This document shows, piece after piece, positions 61,568 through 64,000 of a stretch of 64,000 nt of DNA. The position numbers and the translations under genes are program-made. Within the stretch, counting starts at the first letter, position 1. Each line of letters opens with the position of its first letter. The notes under the pieces are model-generated. The model was not told the DNA's origin and made no database searches. It saw only the letters and a program-made list of their open reading frames with translations. This DNA comes from Desulfobacteraceae bacterium. Lineage in GTDB: Bacteria; Desulfobacterota; Desulfobacteria; Desulfobacterales; Desulfosarcinaceae. The stretch covers positions 62,001 through 126,000 of the forward strand of contig JAMOUQ010000017.1 in the NCBI GenBank assembly GCA_027068085.1, written 5' to 3'.

Positions 61568-63217
61568 TCACACGGGGCGTTTGGCCAGCTTGCGGTCCTT
61601 CATGGTGTATAAAACTCTTCTCCATTTTATCTCCGGTTTGGGCCGGCCGTTTTCCGTAACTGTCTGTCCGGCTCCGAGCTGGGAGGCGAACTTATGATTG
61701 GCGGCCGGTTCGCTGGTTTCCAGCTGGACCGTTCCGCCCCACAAAAACTCGATACCCAGCATGGTGTTGGGTATGAATTCCTGCAGCAGGGGCTTGCCCT
61801 CGAAATGATGGACCAGGTACAAGGTGCCGTTTTTGGTCTTTTCCGGATCTATGGTTATGTGGGGCGGATGGTACAGCGCGTCGTTAAGCATCCGGCGGTA
61901 GTCTTCGGCCTTGCGGCTTTTGACGTAGTATTCCCAGACCATCTTGGATTCATTCAGCCTCCGTCCGGCCACAAAGAGCTTGTTGCGGTCGATGAACTCC
62001 TGGTCCACGAAACGGCTGATGAAAGTAAAGTCGCAGAAATTTTCCCTGACATCGAAGATGAACCGTTTTCCTTCGCCGGTTCCGGCATCGTACCGCCTTC
62101 GCCGGTTCCGGTCCGCGATGCGCTGGTAGTCCCAGGCCAGACGGCCCTTGTCAGCCATTTCTTCCAGCCAGTAAAACAGCTTCATTCCCAGGGCATAGGG
62201 GTTCAGGCCTACCCTGGGCATGGCGGTGACGGCTGAATTTACCCGGGCGAAATCCACCTCGTGCCCCTTTATGCGGTCGTCCTGCAGAAAAAGGGTTTCG
62301 TGCCAGTAAGAAGCCCAGCCCTCGTTCATGATCTTGGTCCTTATCTGGGGCTGGAAGAACAATGATGTTTTGCGGACCACCTGGAGGATGATTTTCATCC
62401 AGGCGTTGGTCTCCTTGTTGAGTTTGGCCGATTTTTCCATCAGGAACTGCAGCAGGTCCCGGGCAGGAGCCTTGCTGTTTTTACGGTGTTTTTCAAAAAG
62501 GGCGCTGAACTCGGGATGGCGCCGGTCAACTTCGGCCAGGAAAGTTTTTTCTCCCAGAGCGCCTTTGTCCCGGCGGCAGCATTCATTGTAGTGCTCGATC
62601 TCTTTTATGAACTCACTGGTTTTGACATGTTTTTTCGATTGCAGGAAAACGTCGAAATAGTAGTTTATGCGGTCGGAGTATTTGGGAAGATTGTGGCCGT
62701 AGATGTTGTTTATTTCGCGATGATAGCCAACCAGGTTGTCGATGCCGCGGGCAAACTCGATGACATAGTCTACCCATCGGCCGTGTTCACGGCGCAGCTT
62801 GGCGATCACTCTCTTGTCGGAAAGGGCCTCGCCCGTGAAGTCATAGTCCCACGTATGCCTGAAGTAGATATTGTTTTGAAAGAAATCTATATGGCCCAGC
62901 ACGTGATAGAAGATCATCACGTTGAGCCAGTCCGGGTTGTTGTCGTTGTAAAACGATATGGCCGGCCTGGTGTTTATGACCGTTTCGTACGGGTTGGAAG
63001 GATACAGCTCGTATTTGCCGCGCCCTTTCAGCACTTCGACGTCATGGACCCAGTAGTCGTAAAGGGTGGGGATCATGATCTTGGGAGAAAGCTCGACCAG
63101 GTCCCGGTTGGTGACGATGTATTCGAGGGTTTCGTCTTCAAAAGACAAACCCGCATCCCGGGCCCGCTCCTTGCAGCCTTCCATGATTTTCTTGCTGTGC
63201 TGGTCGATAAGTTCCAT
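61568..63217 (-). CDS. SpoVR family protein
   Basis: A 549-residue protein of the SpoVR/YcgB family: YEVCPNPYEMV-like region (here YELYPSNPYETVINTRPA), DNNPDWLNVMIFYHVLGHIDFFQNN and NEGWASYWHETLF are recognisable, with several His and Glu residues suggestive of a metal site. The biochemical function is unknown. In spore formers it affects cortex formation, but the family is common in non-sporulating bacteria alongside PrkA and DUF444. It lies 82 bp before prkA and 58 bp after the DUF444 gene. Confidence 0.9.
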   Translation of the reverse strand: MELIDQHSKKIMEGCKERARDAGLSFEDETLEYIVTNRDLVELSPKIMIPTLYDYWVHDVEVLKGRGKYELYPSNPYETVINTRPAISFYNDNNPDWLNVMIFYHVLGHIDFFQNNIYFRHTWDYDFTGEALSDKRVIAKLRREHGRWVDYVIEFARGIDNLVGYHREINNIYGHNLPKYSDRINYYFDVFLQSKKHVKTSEFIKEIEHYNECCRRDKGALGEKTFLAEVDRRHPEFSALFEKHRKNSKAPARDLLQFLMEKSAKLNKETNAWMKIILQVVRKTSLFFQPQIRTKIMNEGWASYWHETLFLQDDRIKGHEVDFARVNSAVTAMPRVGLNPYALGMKLFYWLEEMADKGRLAWDYQRIADRNRRRRYDAGTGEGKRFIFDVRENFCDFTFISRFVDQEFIDRNKLFVAGRRLNESKMVWEYYVKSRKAEDYRRMLNDALYHPPHITIDPEKTKNGTLYLVHHFEGKPLLQEFIPNTMLGIEFLWGGTVQLETSEPAANHKFASQLGAGQTVTENGRPKPEIKWRRVLYTMKDRKLAKRPV

Positions 63218-63275
63218 TTTCAGGCTCCTGGACCGGAAGCCGGGCTGTTGCCTCCGGCATACCCTTTGCCAATGA

Positions 63276-64000
63276 TTACTCGGAGATCAGGGTCTTGATC
63301 CCTTCGATCAGGCGGGCCTCGTCGGCGTCCTCGTCCATTACGTCCATTCTGATCAAGGCCGGCCGGGATTCGAGCAGTCCCGAGGCGGCCATGTATTTTT
63401 CGACTTCCGTCTTGCCGTGGACACTTGCCGAGTGGCGGGCCACGGTAATTCCCACCCGGCTGGCATATCCCAGCATGGTCTTGAGCTCGGCGATGGCGGT
63501 CTTGCCGTCTGTTTCCCAGTCGTCCCCGTCGGTTCCGTGAAAGACGTAAATATTGTAATCCGTGGCCAGGTTTTCGCTTTGCACTATTTCGTTGACCAGG
63601 CGGTAGGCCGCGGCAACCTGGGTTCCGCCGGCGACCTTGGAGTTGTAGTAGGTGTAAAAATCCTCCACCTCCTTGGCCGTGGTGTCGTGGAGGATGAAAC
63701 GCGATTCCACCTGGTTGGCATATTGATATAGAAGCCAGCTGTAGATCAGTACGTGCTGGGACACCACCAGCTCGGTGGTCTTGCCGGCCATGGAGCCGGA
63801 ATAGTCCCGCAGGAAAAAGACCAGGGCCTGTGATTCGAAATCCTTTTCCCGGGAAAGGATGCGGTAGACCATGTCGGTTGGCGCAATCATCAGTTCGGCC
63901 GGATCGACCGGCTTTCCCTGGGCCACTTTGCCCAGGTGGATATTGGTTTCAAGGACCCTGCGGATGGTGGCCTTTTTATCCAGGACCTGGCCGAAGCCCC
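63276..64000 (-). CDS. DUF444 (YeaH-like) protein, partial
   Basis: The C-terminal 241 residues of a DUF444 protein; the frame stays open to the right edge, so the N-terminus is missing. It has a von Willebrand A-like metal site (FLRDYSGSM, the DxSxS motif) and the family features FILHDTTAKEV, GGTQVAAAYRLV and HGTDGDDWETD. YeaH in E. coli is encoded next to PrkA (YeaG), and the two respond to nutrient stress. Here it is the upstream gene of the DUF444-spoVR-prkA order. Confidence 0.9.
   Translation of the reverse strand, partial: GFGQVLDKKATIRRVLETNIHLGKVAQGKPVDPAELMIAPTDMVYRILSREKDFESQALVFFLRDYSGSMAGKTTELVVSQHVLIYSWLLYQYANQVESRFILHDTTAKEVEDFYTYYNSKVAGGTQVAAAYRLVNEIVQSENLATDYNIYVFHGTDGDDWETDGKTAIAELKTMLGYASRVGITVARHSASVHGKTEVEKYMAASGLLESRPALIRMDVMDEDADEARLIEGIKTLISE

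Overview
The window looks like a continuous piece of a bacterial chromosome from an anaerobic deltaproteobacterium (Desulfobacterota). That placement is an inference from gene content: a small secreted tetraheme c3-type cytochrome, formate-tetrahydrofolate ligase, FeoAB, a DUF3786 protein with a CX2CX4CX16C iron-sulfur motif, SpoVR/PrkA/DUF444 genes and large hybrid histidine kinases. I see no insertion sequence, phage gene, CRISPR array, rRNA or integrase. The sequence is GC-rich throughout, with consistent codon use.

Positions 1-20000 (all plus strand) are a translation and RNA-metabolism block: the end of an HsdR-N-like gene, a TadA-like deaminase, infC (probably starting at AUA), rpmI, rplT, pheS, pheT, a MerR-type regulator, tRNA-Gly(CCC) with a consensus promoter, a structured intergenic RNA candidate, then rimP-nusA-infB-DUF503-rbfA-nrnA-truB-rpsO-pnp-M16 peptidase-dut-MBL hydrolase-DUF3786. 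Many junctions overlap or nearly touch.

Positions 20000-44000 are more accessory: a lytic transglycosylase and a secreted TPR protein (minus), tRNA-Val(GAC), a DUF5658 membrane protein, a secreted HtrA-like protease coupled to an LPP20-type lipoprotein, two adjacent CBS-domain proteins, an APC permease, a hybrid kinase, a DHH-like/CPBP-like membrane fusion, a metallophosphoesterase with a ParB-like/Lrp-RAM protein, a DUF4388-TM-repeat-DUF1566 protein, a tetraheme cytochrome, a TetR regulator, a YbaK-type deacylase and an RNB exoribonuclease.

Positions 44000-64000 hold a heterodimeric ABC exporter pair with one degenerate ATP site, fhs, a CheX-CheX-FliN(SpoA) fusion convergent with a degenerate sigma54-type AAA+ protein, feoA-feoB, a second hybrid kinase, and a DUF444-spoVR-prkA operon cut by the right edge.

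The most unusual observation is at 55839-56310. A complete cobalamin riboswitch on the minus strand has its own consensus sigma70 promoter and is followed by an intrinsic terminator, but no gene lies downstream. The RNA runs head-on into the 3' end of feoB. It is a good candidate for a B12-controlled small or antisense RNA, or for a riboswitch whose gene has been lost.
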